Made by a program: the position numbers and the translations under genes
From: an uncultured bacterium
GTDB lineage: Bacteria > Patescibacteriota > Saccharimonadia > Saccharimonadales > Saccharimonadaceae
Direction of reading: 5' to 3'
DNA length: 64,000 bases
Assembly: GCA_903821365.1 (NCBI GenBank)
Contig: CAIJKY010000009.1
Coordinates: 1 to 64,000, forward strand
Shown here: positions 25,172-32,811 of the stretch, in pieces
Layout: the number at the start of each line of letters is the position of its first letter
How positions within the stretch are numbered: position 1 is the stretch's first letter
The notes under the pieces: generated by a model
What the model was told of the DNA's origin: nothing
What the model saw: the letters and a program-made list of their open reading frames with translations, nothing else
Database searches by the model: none

Positions 25172-26465
25172 TAACGCGCTGTTTTGGAAATCCAAGCTCT
25201 TTTAGCGTTTTTTGAAATGCTTTGCTCATACCGTCAGGCCCGCAAATATAAATAGTGGTGTCCTCAACGGCGTACTGAGCAAGCACCTCCCGGGTTATAT
25301 GAATATTATACTCACTAACGTAAAGTCGGATGGTTAGGCCAAATGGCTGCAGGGCGCGTAGCTCATTGATAAAAGCCACGTCACTCATGGTTTTTGCCGC
25401 GTATAATAACGTTACTTGTTTGCGTTGACGGAGCAACATGTTCGCGGTTGAGAGAAATGGTGCCACACCGATGCCGCCGCCAATAAGAACAGCTTTTGAC
25501 GTAAGCTCAGCGCGATCAGCGCCAAAATTACCTCGCGGTCCATCAACCAGCACTCGAGCACCTGGCTTCAGGTCACGGAGCTTTGCTGTATAACTGCCGC
25601 TGACTTTGGCAGTAAAGCGCAACAACCCGTTATCGATTGGCGAAGAAATAGAAAAAGGGTGTGATTCGGTCCACAATCCACGCGCCATAATGCGCCAGTT
25701 TGCATATTGCCCCGGTTGGAATTTAAAACGTTGAATATTGCGACCAGTCAAGAATACCGAATATGTATTGGCAGCAGCACGCTCGACGGCATACACACGA
25801 AAGTCGTATTTGATCGCTAGCCAATACGGCCGGAGCACGCGATACCAAGCCCAGATAAGCGTGACAAAACCATAGAGCCCGTACCAAAAAGCCGTAAACC
25901 ATGGCGAGCCAATAAAATCATTACCATTCGGAATCTGATGAAGAAAAGTAAGCACAATCGCAAGATAAATCGTCAAGTGTACGACGTACCACAGCTCATA
26001 GCGAATGTTCGTGCGGATGATACGCACCGAGAGACTTGTTGCTAAAAAGAAAACCCCTGTTCCAATTGTTGCCATTAAGATATCTTCGTAGTGATTGTTG
26101 AAATCAAGAAACTGAGCCCACAAGGATAAACTACCGGCCGCGTAGCTTATCGTCAAGAAAACGACATGCGCGCTGATAGATAATAGTACTCCGTAGCCGG
26201 TTAAACGATGTAAATCAATAATATCTTGTAAGTCAAAGTCGCGTTCAATAAACGGAGCGCGACTCATAAGTGTTAACTCAAGCAAGACACAGAATGCTGC
26301 AAGTAACCCAAATAGTCTACCGATAGACATAAGTCTCTCATTTGGACCGGCTATGTCATGGCCGCTTGCCATCCACCAGCCGTAGAGTATGACAGCAAGT
26401 ACTGCGCAGATTGCAGTATAAAATAAGAAGCGTATATGCTTACGATGTTGAGTGGCGTGTTTCAC
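25149..26465 (-). CDS. Heme b/FAD/NAD(P) membrane reductase (ferric-reductase-like)
   Basis: 438 aa. Six membrane helices fill residues 12-210. Two His pairs, His86/His100 and His163/His176, are spaced for two stacked b hemes as in ferric reductases and NADPH oxidases. The cytoplasmic part has the FAD motif HPFSISS (269-275), the nucleotide motif GGGIGVAP (329-336) and CGPDGM (408-413), ending in an aromatic Tyr. It would move electrons from NAD(P)H across the membrane. The start is GTG 26465. It is convergent with, and overlaps, apbE, and is divergent from the cytochrome b5 gene. Confidence 0.92.
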   Translation of the reverse strand: MKHATQHRKHIRFLFYTAICAVLAVILYGWWMASGHDIAGPNERLMSIGRLFGLLAAFCVLLELTLMSRAPFIERDFDLQDIIDLHRLTGYGVLLSISAHVVFLTISYAAGSLSLWAQFLDFNNHYEDILMATIGTGVFFLATSLSVRIIRTNIRYELWYVVHLTIYLAIVLTFLHQIPNGNDFIGSPWFTAFWYGLYGFVTLIWAWYRVLRPYWLAIKYDFRVYAVERAAANTYSVFLTGRNIQRFKFQPGQYANWRIMARGLWTESHPFSISSPIDNGLLRFTAKVSGSYTAKLRDLKPGARVLVDGPRGNFGADRAELTSKAVLIGGGIGVAPFLSTANMLLRQRKQVTLLYAAKTMSDVAFINELRALQPFGLTIRLYVSEYNIHITREVLAQYAVEDTTIYICGPDGMSKAFQKTLKELGFPKQRVIIERFAY

Positions 26466-26549
26466 GTGTTGGTTTTTTGTATCCTACGCTAATAGTATAC
26501 CATTACATAATCACTTTCTTAGGGGGTCGGCAAGTAGTGCTTATCTTTA

Positions 26550-26578
26550 TTGACAATCTTTTTACTCTACTGCACACT
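26550..26578 (+). promoter_or_regulatory. Candidate promoter of the cytochrome b5 operon
   Basis: TTGACA (26550-26555) is followed after 17 bases by CACACT (26573-26578) with an upstream TG. The -35 is perfect and the -10 poor. It would give a 40-base leader ending in GAGGTGAGC before ATG 26625. Confidence 0.45.
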
Positions 26579-26624
26579 TAGCATTGATATAGCAGTAACA
26601 AATCATAATTCTTTAGAGGTGAGC

Positions 26625-27251
26625 ATGGCAAAAGTTGGAAAAAAACTAGACAATGTCAGCAGGCGCAACTTCTTCATTGCTGGTGCAATCGGCATATCAG
26701 TAGGTATTGTCGGGTATATAATCACTTTGACGTTGGCCGCTACATCGGCACCAAGCCTTGAACCGGAAAATGCCACACCAGACAATTCTATGAAAACAAT
26801 GGTCATGAATGATACAAGCGCATCGGGTAGCAAATATCTGGAATTTGGAACTTCAATGGGTGGCGGCACGGGCGGCGGTATGGGCGGTGGCGGCATGGGA
26901 ACTGGTACCGGGACAGGTACCGGCACTGGCACGGGAACCGGAACAGGCACTGGAACTGGCGGCACGTCAGGTGCAGCTTGTGGAACTGCTGGTGGCGCGT
27001 GTACCGCAGCGCAGGTCAAAACGCATAACTCACAAACAGATTGCTGGGTGACCTATGAGACAGGGTATTACATTATTTCGAGTTACGTTAATCAGCACCC
27101 AGGTGGCGAGCAGGTGTTCAACTCAGACAGCTGCGGCAATGACATCGGCCCATTCCTTGATGGCACAAAAGGTACAGCTGGGCAACAAATGCAACATGCC
27201 CCCGAAGACTACGATGTGCTCAAAACCTTCTACGTAGGGCCACTGCAGTAA
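26625..27251 (+). CDS. Exported cytochrome b5-type heme protein with Tat-like signal
   Basis: 208 aa from ATG 26625, with GAGG six bases upstream. SRRNFF (12-17) before a hydrophobic stretch resembles a twin-arginine signal. Next come SLEPEN (44-49) and SGSKYLEFG (67-75), shared with the glycosidase-like protein, then a Gly/Met segment and a Gly-Thr repeat (92-110). The C-terminal domain has the heme motif HPGG (His156) and a second candidate ligand, His189, farther away than in classical b5. Four cysteines (117, 124, 138, 168) suit an oxidising compartment. It probably carries electrons outside the membrane next to the flavin and heme b reductase genes. Confidence 0.85.
   Translation: MAKVGKKLDNVSRRNFFIAGAIGISVGIVGYIITLTLAATSAPSLEPENATPDNSMKTMVMNDTSASGSKYLEFGTSMGGGTGGGMGGGGMGTGTGTGTGTGTGTGTGTGTGGTSGAACGTAGGACTAAQVKTHNSQTDCWVTYETGYYIISSYVNQHPGGEQVFNSDSCGNDIGPFLDGTKGTAGQQMQHAPEDYDVLKTFYVGPLQ
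26898..26957 (+). repeat. Gly-Thr dipeptide repeat tract
   Basis: About ten consecutive GGN-ACN codon pairs encode alternating Gly and Thr. The synonymous bases vary along the tract, so it is maintained at the protein level as a flexible linker and is less prone to slippage than a perfect microsatellite. Confidence 0.85.
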
Positions 27252-27742
27252 TGGTCGCCCATAAAAAGGTAGCAAGCAGGGCGCAACCAAGCTTGCTTGC
27301 CACATCGATACTGTTTGGCATTATTGGCCTGGCAATTGGCATGACCGTGGCGCTTACTGTTTTTGCGGCACGTCAAAAAGTAGCGCCACTACCGGTTAAT
27401 GTCTCCATTAGTAACATCAAGCATAGCGGTGCAACAAAAGGGTATTTTAACGCAGGTCCAGGTAACGAGTATGTTACCGTGACCGTCAAAGTGCACAACG
27501 GTAGTAATCAAGCCATTGATCTTGCGCCCGCTGTTCAGTCGCGTCTTGTCGATGGTAGTGGCAAGATCTATGGGGTTGTAATCTATATGGTCACCAAGCC
27601 ATTCATAGCAGGTGAACTAAAACCAGGTGAAACTCGAGAGGGGCAGCTAGCATTTATTGCGCCTCTCAAGCCAAACGGATTGACCTTTATAATGAAGGAC
27701 TCACTCAGCCCAACGATGATGTCCTTTAAGCAAGTACTATAA
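27251..27742 (+). CDS. Exported DUF4352-like protein
   Basis: 163 aa. One N-terminal helix (about 16-40) and an Ig-like domain (about 48-163) with EYVTVTVKVHNGSNQAIDL and ELKPGETREGQLAF, the pattern of DUF4352 domains of surface lipoproteins. No lipobox cysteine is present. The ATG shares a base with the previous stop (TAATG), so translation is coupled to the cytochrome b5 gene. A partner or chaperone role for the cytochrome is possible but not shown. Confidence 0.75.
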   Translation: MVAHKKVASRAQPSLLATSILFGIIGLAIGMTVALTVFAARQKVAPLPVNVSISNIKHSGATKGYFNAGPGNEYVTVTVKVHNGSNQAIDLAPAVQSRLVDGSGKIYGVVIYMVTKPFIAGELKPGETREGQLAFIAPLKPNGLTFIMKDSLSPTMMSFKQVL

Positions 27743-27759
27743 TAAAGTAGGTCAAATAA

Positions 27760-27788
27760 TTGACTTATTAAAATATTAGTTATATAAT
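27760..27788 (+). promoter_or_regulatory. Consensus promoter placed for a leaderless mRNA
   Basis: TTGACT (27760-27765), a 17-base spacer and TATAAT (27783-27788) end eight bases before ATG 27797. With normal spacing, transcription would start at or within a base or two of the start codon. Confidence 0.75.
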
Positions 27789-27796
27789 ATAGTTAT

Positions 27797-28369
27797 ATGC
27801 GCTACACTACACCTTTGTCTTATATTGTATTAACCATTGCGGTAGTCTTTTCTTTCGGCGAGACCGCCATGGCTGAACAGCCTACTGTTGTTCAACAACT
27901 AACGCCTGTTGTTTCGAACGTGACCGATACGGTCATACCTGGCGTTATTTCAACGCTTGATCCAGTAGCGCCAGTTACCGAAACAGTGCCAATCGTTACG
28001 CCGCCACAAACGAGCCCTCCGACTACTCCAACGACTCCAGCTCCGCAACAGTCAGCATCGACGCCCAATATTGCACCTAGCACGCCGTCTGCAGCCGCAA
28101 GCGTACCCGATAGGTTTTCAGCAGATACTGGCACTCAAAGCACGGCGCCAAGTCAGGCAGCGGTTACGGCCGGTCGTGAACGAGGGACTGCGCAAGACCC
28201 AATCATCTACGAAACACCCCTCAACGTTGCTATGAACGGCATGGTTGTGCCGACGATTATCGGCATTGCCGCAAGTGTGCTCTCGCTCGGTTTGATTGTT
28301 GCTTACTTGTATCAGCGCCGACAGCTTGTCGCAGAAAAAATTCGCGTAACCTTTGAGCGCCGCCGCTAA
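27797..28369 (+). CDS. Type I membrane protein with Pro/Thr-rich ectodomain
   Basis: 190 aa. A signal peptide ends near AMAEQ (23-27). A Val/Pro/Thr/Ser-rich, probably disordered stretch (27-140) leads to one membrane helix (about 148-170) and a basic tail ending RRR. No LPxTG-type sorting motif and no catalytic residues are seen. The layout would expose a flexible stalk on the cell surface. Not recognised as a named family. Its strong leaderless promoter implies it is well expressed. Confidence 0.65.
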   Translation: MRYTTPLSYIVLTIAVVFSFGETAMAEQPTVVQQLTPVVSNVTDTVIPGVISTLDPVAPVTETVPIVTPPQTSPPTTPTTPAPQQSASTPNIAPSTPSAAASVPDRFSADTGTQSTAPSQAAVTAGRERGTAQDPIIYETPLNVAMNGMVVPTIIGIAASVLSLGLIVAYLYQRRQLVAEKIRVTFERRR

Positions 28370-28411
28370 GCATTAGTAGCATGCTTTTCGTAGTATTGTT
28401 ATACTGCATTA

Positions 28412-28876
28412 ATGAAAAAAATTCCACAAACTGTGATAACAGGTGGTCTCCTTGCTATTTCACTTGGCGCATTATTTATAGCAGCACCGGTCATTACGGC
28501 CGATTACTATCGCGGTCAGGCTGATAGAGTCTTGTCTCGCCTAGAGCAAAACATTGCTCTACGAAAAGCTGCGATAAAGCACGCCTACGCTTCAGTAACT
28601 ACACCATCTACAGAAATTGCGATACAGATAAGGGGTCTCGCACGCGATATTGCCGAAGCAGAGAAGGCAATGCCGAAACTTCAACGAGCTGGCGGAACTA
28701 TGGAATGGAATGCGTACTATCGTGAAACTCGTCAATTGTCTGAAAGCGCGACGGATGTTCTGCATCGCTCAATAATAGACGCGCAGGCGCTCGTGAATAC
28801 TCTTGATTCAGTTGCTGCCTACGCGCACTATAAAACGATTGCTGAAGACTTGCCGACGATTATTAATCGGCTCTAA
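28412..28876 (+). CDS. Membrane-anchored helical protein of unknown function
   Basis: 154 aa. One N-terminal helix (about 8-30) followed by an almost entirely helical, charged region (about 33-150) with heptad-like stretches. No known motif was recognised. TATACT preceded by TGT (28397-28405) lies six bases before the ATG with no Shine-Dalgarno, so the gene is probably leaderless. Its stop lies one base from that of the opposing pilin-like remnant. Confidence 0.6.
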   Translation: MKKIPQTVITGGLLAISLGALFIAAPVITADYYRGQADRVLSRLEQNIALRKAAIKHAYASVTTPSTEIAIQIRGLARDIAEAEKAMPKLQRAGGTMEWNAYYRETRQLSESATDVLHRSIIDAQALVNTLDSVAAYAHYKTIAEDLPTIINRL

Positions 28877-28877
28877 G

Positions 28878-29300
28878 CTAACGGGTGACTGTAATAGTTT
28901 TACCTTGCTCTGCGGCAGGCGCGCTGACAGTCACACGGTTGTTAGCGGTTTTGGCGATTTTGTAGCCAGCGCCATTTGTTGCACAGGTCGTTGCACACTG
29001 TGGGTCTTTTGGTACTGAGGTGAAGTATTTTTCATTCGCGGTAACGACACTGAGGTCGACGAGACCAGTACATGAGCCGGCACCTGTTGCGCAAATTTCT
29101 GTAGCGGTTGTAGTGATGCCTGATGGCAAGGTGCCATTGTTATCGAGAGAGTATTGATAAACGCCGTTAAGAATGGTGTTAACTGATGTTTGGCGTTCAG
29201 CATTTCGTGTGTCGCCCAGCTGCTGGGTAGGATTAATCGCCAAGATGCCAATTCTCATACCGATACTTCGAGCTGGATTGATGTACGCGAAACGTGTCAT
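28878..29300 (-). pseudogene. Type IV pilin-like remnant lacking its N-terminal helix
   Basis: 140 codons. The body reads [17 protein letters not shown], then [17 protein letters not shown], followed by two pairs of cysteines, all typical of patescibacterial pseudopilins. The expected prepilin peptidase site (GFTLIE) and hydrophobic helix are missing: only IGILAINP remains, preceded by an unrelated polar start. An in-frame stop lies just upstream of the ATG, and the other frames there show no helix. Either an internal deletion removed the assembly segment or the product is a soluble derivative. TATACT at 29326-29331 on this strand could still drive it. Confidence 0.6.
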
Positions 29301-29404
29301 AAATTTTTAAGCTAAGTAATATTTAGTATAAAAGACGCTTATGGTTTTGTCGATGCATTATATAAATCTACACAGTTACTAAACGAACAGGTATACTACG
29401 AGCA

Positions 29405-30124
29405 ATGAATTCTGTAAAAACACTTTGGTCTGAGTTGCAAGGAGCGCTTCCGCTTGTTCGCTGGCGGCGTTTGTTTGTGGCAGCGGTGCTGTTTTGGACA
29501 CCGGTGATTGTATTTTCTAAGATTGCAAATGAAGTCCGCGAACGCGAAGTGCTGCGTTTTGATTCAGATATTCTGTTATGGCTCCGTAGCCAATCGACGC
29601 CGTCGCTCAATGCGGCCGTTTCGGCTTTCACTGAGCTCGGTGGTGTTATTGTGGTGTCGGTTTCGATACTCTGCTTAGTTGTGTATCTATGGACGCAGCA
29701 TCGTCGACGGATGGCCGTGTTCGCGGCTGCAGCGGTCGGCGGCGCTGGAATTATTAATTTTATATTGAAGCATGGTTTTGAACGTCAGCGACCAACAATT
29801 CTGACAGCACTGGCTACCGAGAGCGGCTATTCTTTTCCAAGTGGTCACGCGATGCTTAGCAGCGCTCTTGCGCTCGCGATCATACTTGTTGTTTGGCACA
29901 CCGCCTATCGCTGGCTTGCAATAGGTATCGGTGCACTCTATATCCTTTCAATAGGCATGAGTCGATTGTACCTAGGTGTTCACTATCCGACCGATGTTTT
30001 GGCTGGCTGGTGTGTGAGCGCTGCCTGGGTCTTGATTGTCTATACTGTTGTTCTGAAAGGTGGCTTCTTATTGCAACCACGCACAAAACCGAAGCGAGCA
30101 TCTCATACTAAGCATTCGTCGTAG
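29405..30124 (+). CDS. PAP2-family membrane phosphatase
   Basis: 239 aa with about six membrane helices. All three motifs are intact: KHGFERQRP, FPSGHAML and SRLYLGVHYPTDV. The standard PSGH form fits PgpB-like lipid phosphatases that may act on undecaprenyl diphosphate or phosphatidyl substrates. TATACT (29392-29397) is seven bases before the ATG. The C-terminus is basic and overlaps the end of the convergent ddl gene by 17 bases. It is the second PAP2 gene in the window. Confidence 0.9.
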   Translation: MNSVKTLWSELQGALPLVRWRRLFVAAVLFWTPVIVFSKIANEVREREVLRFDSDILLWLRSQSTPSLNAAVSAFTELGGVIVVSVSILCLVVYLWTQHRRRMAVFAAAAVGGAGIINFILKHGFERQRPTILTALATESGYSFPSGHAMLSSALALAIILVVWHTAYRWLAIGIGALYILSIGMSRLYLGVHYPTDVLAGWCVSAAWVLIVYTVVLKGGFLLQPRTKPKRASHTKHSS

Positions 30125-31202
30125 CGTGCTGTTGAAAACGCTCCACCGCCAGTTCAAGTAAGCGCGTGATGAGGTCGCTGTAGTTTAGGCCGCTGGCTTC
30201 CCACAATTTCGGGTACATACTGATTGAGGTAAAGCCAGGAATAGTATTTATTTCATTGACGACAATATTCTGGTCAGCGGTGACAAACATATCGACGCGC
30301 GCCATGCCTTCCGCTTCTAACGCAGCGTAGGCAGCAAGGGCAATTTGAGTTGCGGTGGCTGCAACCGTCTCGCTCACTGCTGCGGGTATAGTTGTCACTG
30401 CATCGGTTGTGCTGGCGTATTTTGCGTCGTAGCTATAAAACGTACCGCTTGCCGCAGTGATACTTCCAAGCACCGAGGCTTGAGGGGCTATATTACCGAG
30501 TACGGCACATTCAACTTCGATACCATCGACGCCTGCTTCAACGATAATCTTCGTATCATAACGGAATGCAAGTGCTACGGCGGCGTGTAGCTCGGTTTCA
30601 TTTGTCACCCGGCTCACGCCGACCGAAGAACCCATACTGGCGGGTTTTACAAACAATGTTGCACCAAGCGAGTTGAAAAGCTTTGTCGCATCGATTTTTG
30701 GTCGGTCAGACGCAGTGAAAGTGTGGTGTGGTGTAATATCCAGCCCGGCGTCGTGCAGTAATCGCTTCATAACATCTTTATCCATGCCAACCGCAGAGCC
30801 CAAAACACCTGATCCAACGTAAGGAATGCCGGCAAGCTCATATAAACCTTGTATCGAACCATCTTCGCCTTGAGGGCCGTGGAGAACAGGGAAAGCGATA
30901 TCTATAGATAACGGCTCTTCGTTAGCCGAACCAGCCACATAAAAAAGCTGACCGCCTTGGCCGGGCGCAAGCGTAACTACTGATTCATCTGTTTCGGGAA
31001 CAACATCATGCGAAAATAACTCCGACTTATTGCTACTATGCCAAACACCTTGTTTGCTGATAGCGATCAAAACGGGAGCGTAGCGATTCGTGTCGAGAGC
31101 GTCATAAACATTGCGCATTGAGCGGACTGTAATTTCGTGTTCGGCAGACCTACCGCCGTAAAAGAGGCCGACGCGGATACGAGAGTCGATAGCTAAGTTC
31201 AT
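30108..31202 (-). CDS. ddl: D-alanine--D-alanine ligase
   Basis: 364 aa, full length. GGRSAEHEIT (16-25), HGPQGEDG (108-115), the ATP-grasp lysines and the metal site near NEINTIPGF are present. It makes the D-Ala-D-Ala dipeptide for peptidoglycan stem peptides, in keeping with other wall enzymes in the window. On this strand TATACT (31210-31215) is seven bases before the ATG and no Shine-Dalgarno is seen. Confidence 0.96.
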   Translation of the reverse strand: MNLAIDSRIRVGLFYGGRSAEHEITVRSMRNVYDALDTNRYAPVLIAISKQGVWHSSNKSELFSHDVVPETDESVVTLAPGQGGQLFYVAGSANEEPLSIDIAFPVLHGPQGEDGSIQGLYELAGIPYVGSGVLGSAVGMDKDVMKRLLHDAGLDITPHHTFTASDRPKIDATKLFNSLGATLFVKPASMGSSVGVSRVTNETELHAAVALAFRYDTKIIVEAGVDGIEVECAVLGNIAPQASVLGSITAASGTFYSYDAKYASTTDAVTTIPAAVSETVAATATQIALAAYAALEAEGMARVDMFVTADQNIVVNEINTIPGFTSISMYPKLWEASGLNYSDLITRLLELAVERFQQHATTNA

Positions 31203-31312
31203 ACGCTTTAGTATAGGCCATAATCAAGTACCCGAATACACTTACGGGCGACGAACAAGCGGTGTACAATAAAGCTATTATTATTCTCACTATCTAAGGA
31301 ACGACGAGCATC

Positions 31313-32752
31313 ATGGAACAACCTGCAAGCCAGCAAGCAACGCGTATTTATAAGCGTGCAAAAATTATCGCAACAATTGGGCCTGCAACAAATGATGTTG
31401 ATGTTGTTGAGCAGCTCGCTCGCTCGGGGGTTAATGGGTTTCGTTTGAACTTCAGTCATGGCGACTATGAAGAACGTAAGCAGCAAATTGCCTGGATTCG
31501 CAAAGCGTCGGAAAAAATGAATAAACCAGTCGCAATCATTCAAGACTTGCAAGGCCCAAAGATTCGCCTAGGTGATATCGATGGCGTGATTAACCTTCAC
31601 ATTGACGAAGTTTGGAGTCTCATATACGAGGCCGAAACTAATGAGGCCGAGAAGCGCTTAGCAGTTCAGTACGATCTTAGCCAAAAGATGAAGGTTGGCG
31701 AGCCATTATTTATGTTTGATGGCAAAGTTAAATCAACTGTCGAAGCAGTTGATCCTGCGGCAAAATGCGTCCGTGTACGAATCCAGAATGACGGTATCGT
31801 GATGAAGCGAAAAGGCATTAACGTGCCGGACACTGACTTTGGCGGCGATGTATTAACCGACAAAGATATGCAAGACATTATCTTCGGTGTTGAAAATGAT
31901 TTCGATTACGTCGCAATGAGTTTCGTGCAACGAGCCACAGAGGTAGAGCATTTGCGTCGTATCCTACGCGACAACGGTTCAGAGGCTCGAATCATCGTTA
32001 AAGTTGAGACAAAATCCGCTATTGAGCCAGAAAATCTTGAAGAAATCGTGCTCGCAGCTGACGCCGTCATGGTTGCTCGCGGTGACTTAGCGGTTGAGGC
32101 TGGCGCTGAAGTTGTCCCAATTGTGCAGCGCGATATCATCAACCTTTGCCAACTGCATGGCCGCATTAGCATTGTAGCGACACAAATGATGGCAAGTATG
32201 GTTGAAGCACCAACGCCGACTCGTGCCGAAGTAAGCGATGTTGCAGGAGCGGTTATCAGCGGTGCTGATTGTTTGATGCTCTCGGACGAAACAGCGGCCG
32301 GTCGTTATCCCGTCGAGACAGTACAGGCGATGAAGCGAGTGATTATGTACACACAAAATCGTGCACCAGTACGCCCGGTTTATTTCCAGGAAGGCAAGGC
32401 CGACAAGCAAGATGCTATTAGTTCGGCAGTTATTACACTTGCCCAGCAAATTGACGCCGCAGCAATTATTGCTGAAACAAAGAGTGGTGTCACGGCACGA
32501 AGTATCGCGACGCATCGACCAAGCATGCCGATTATTAGCGTGACAAGCGATCGGCGCGTTGCTCAGCAGCTTGCAATTCTTTACGCAAACAAAAGCTTCT
32601 TGCGTGAAGATGGTGAAAAGGCTGGCTTGGCGCTCGCCGAAGAGCTATGTAAAACCGGCTTCTTGATGGCAGGGAACACAGTTGTGCTTGTCTCTGGTCG
32701 ACAGCCTGGTGTTGTCGGCATGACTGATACGATACGTATCCGCGTATTGTAA
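31313..32752 (+). CDS. pyk: Pyruvate kinase
   Basis: 479 aa. The N-terminal barrel has KIIATIGPATND, RLNFSHGDYEER and the catalytic KVETKSAIE, with MVARGDLAVE for metal and substrate binding. A C-terminal allosteric-type domain is present. It makes ATP and pyruvate at the end of glycolysis, a main energy step in a fermenter. AAGGA lies about ten bases before the ATG, and a TACAAT is found near 31265. pgk and tpiA follow, but pgk has its own promoter. Confidence 0.97.
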   Translation: MEQPASQQATRIYKRAKIIATIGPATNDVDVVEQLARSGVNGFRLNFSHGDYEERKQQIAWIRKASEKMNKPVAIIQDLQGPKIRLGDIDGVINLHIDEVWSLIYEAETNEAEKRLAVQYDLSQKMKVGEPLFMFDGKVKSTVEAVDPAAKCVRVRIQNDGIVMKRKGINVPDTDFGGDVLTDKDMQDIIFGVENDFDYVAMSFVQRATEVEHLRRILRDNGSEARIIVKVETKSAIEPENLEEIVLAADAVMVARGDLAVEAGAEVVPIVQRDIINLCQLHGRISIVATQMMASMVEAPTPTRAEVSDVAGAVISGADCLMLSDETAAGRYPVETVQAMKRVIMYTQNRAPVRPVYFQEGKADKQDAISSAVITLAQQIDAAAIIAETKSGVTARSIATHRPSMPIISVTSDRRVAQQLAILYANKSFLREDGEKAGLALAEELCKTGFLMAGNTVVLVSGRQPGVVGMTDTIRIRVL

Positions 32753-32777
32753 TGAGAACATACGTCTAGCAAATCGC

Positions 32778-32805
32778 TGCTATAATAAGCAACAATCTAG
32801 GGAGG
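32778..32805 (+). promoter_or_regulatory. Extended -10 and Shine-Dalgarno of pgk
   Basis: TGC-TATAAT (32778-32786) is an extended -10. GGGAGG (32800-32805) lies six bases before ATG 32812. This gene therefore has a short conventional leader, in contrast to the leaderless genes nearby. Confidence 0.65.
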
Positions 32806-32811
32806 CAAACA

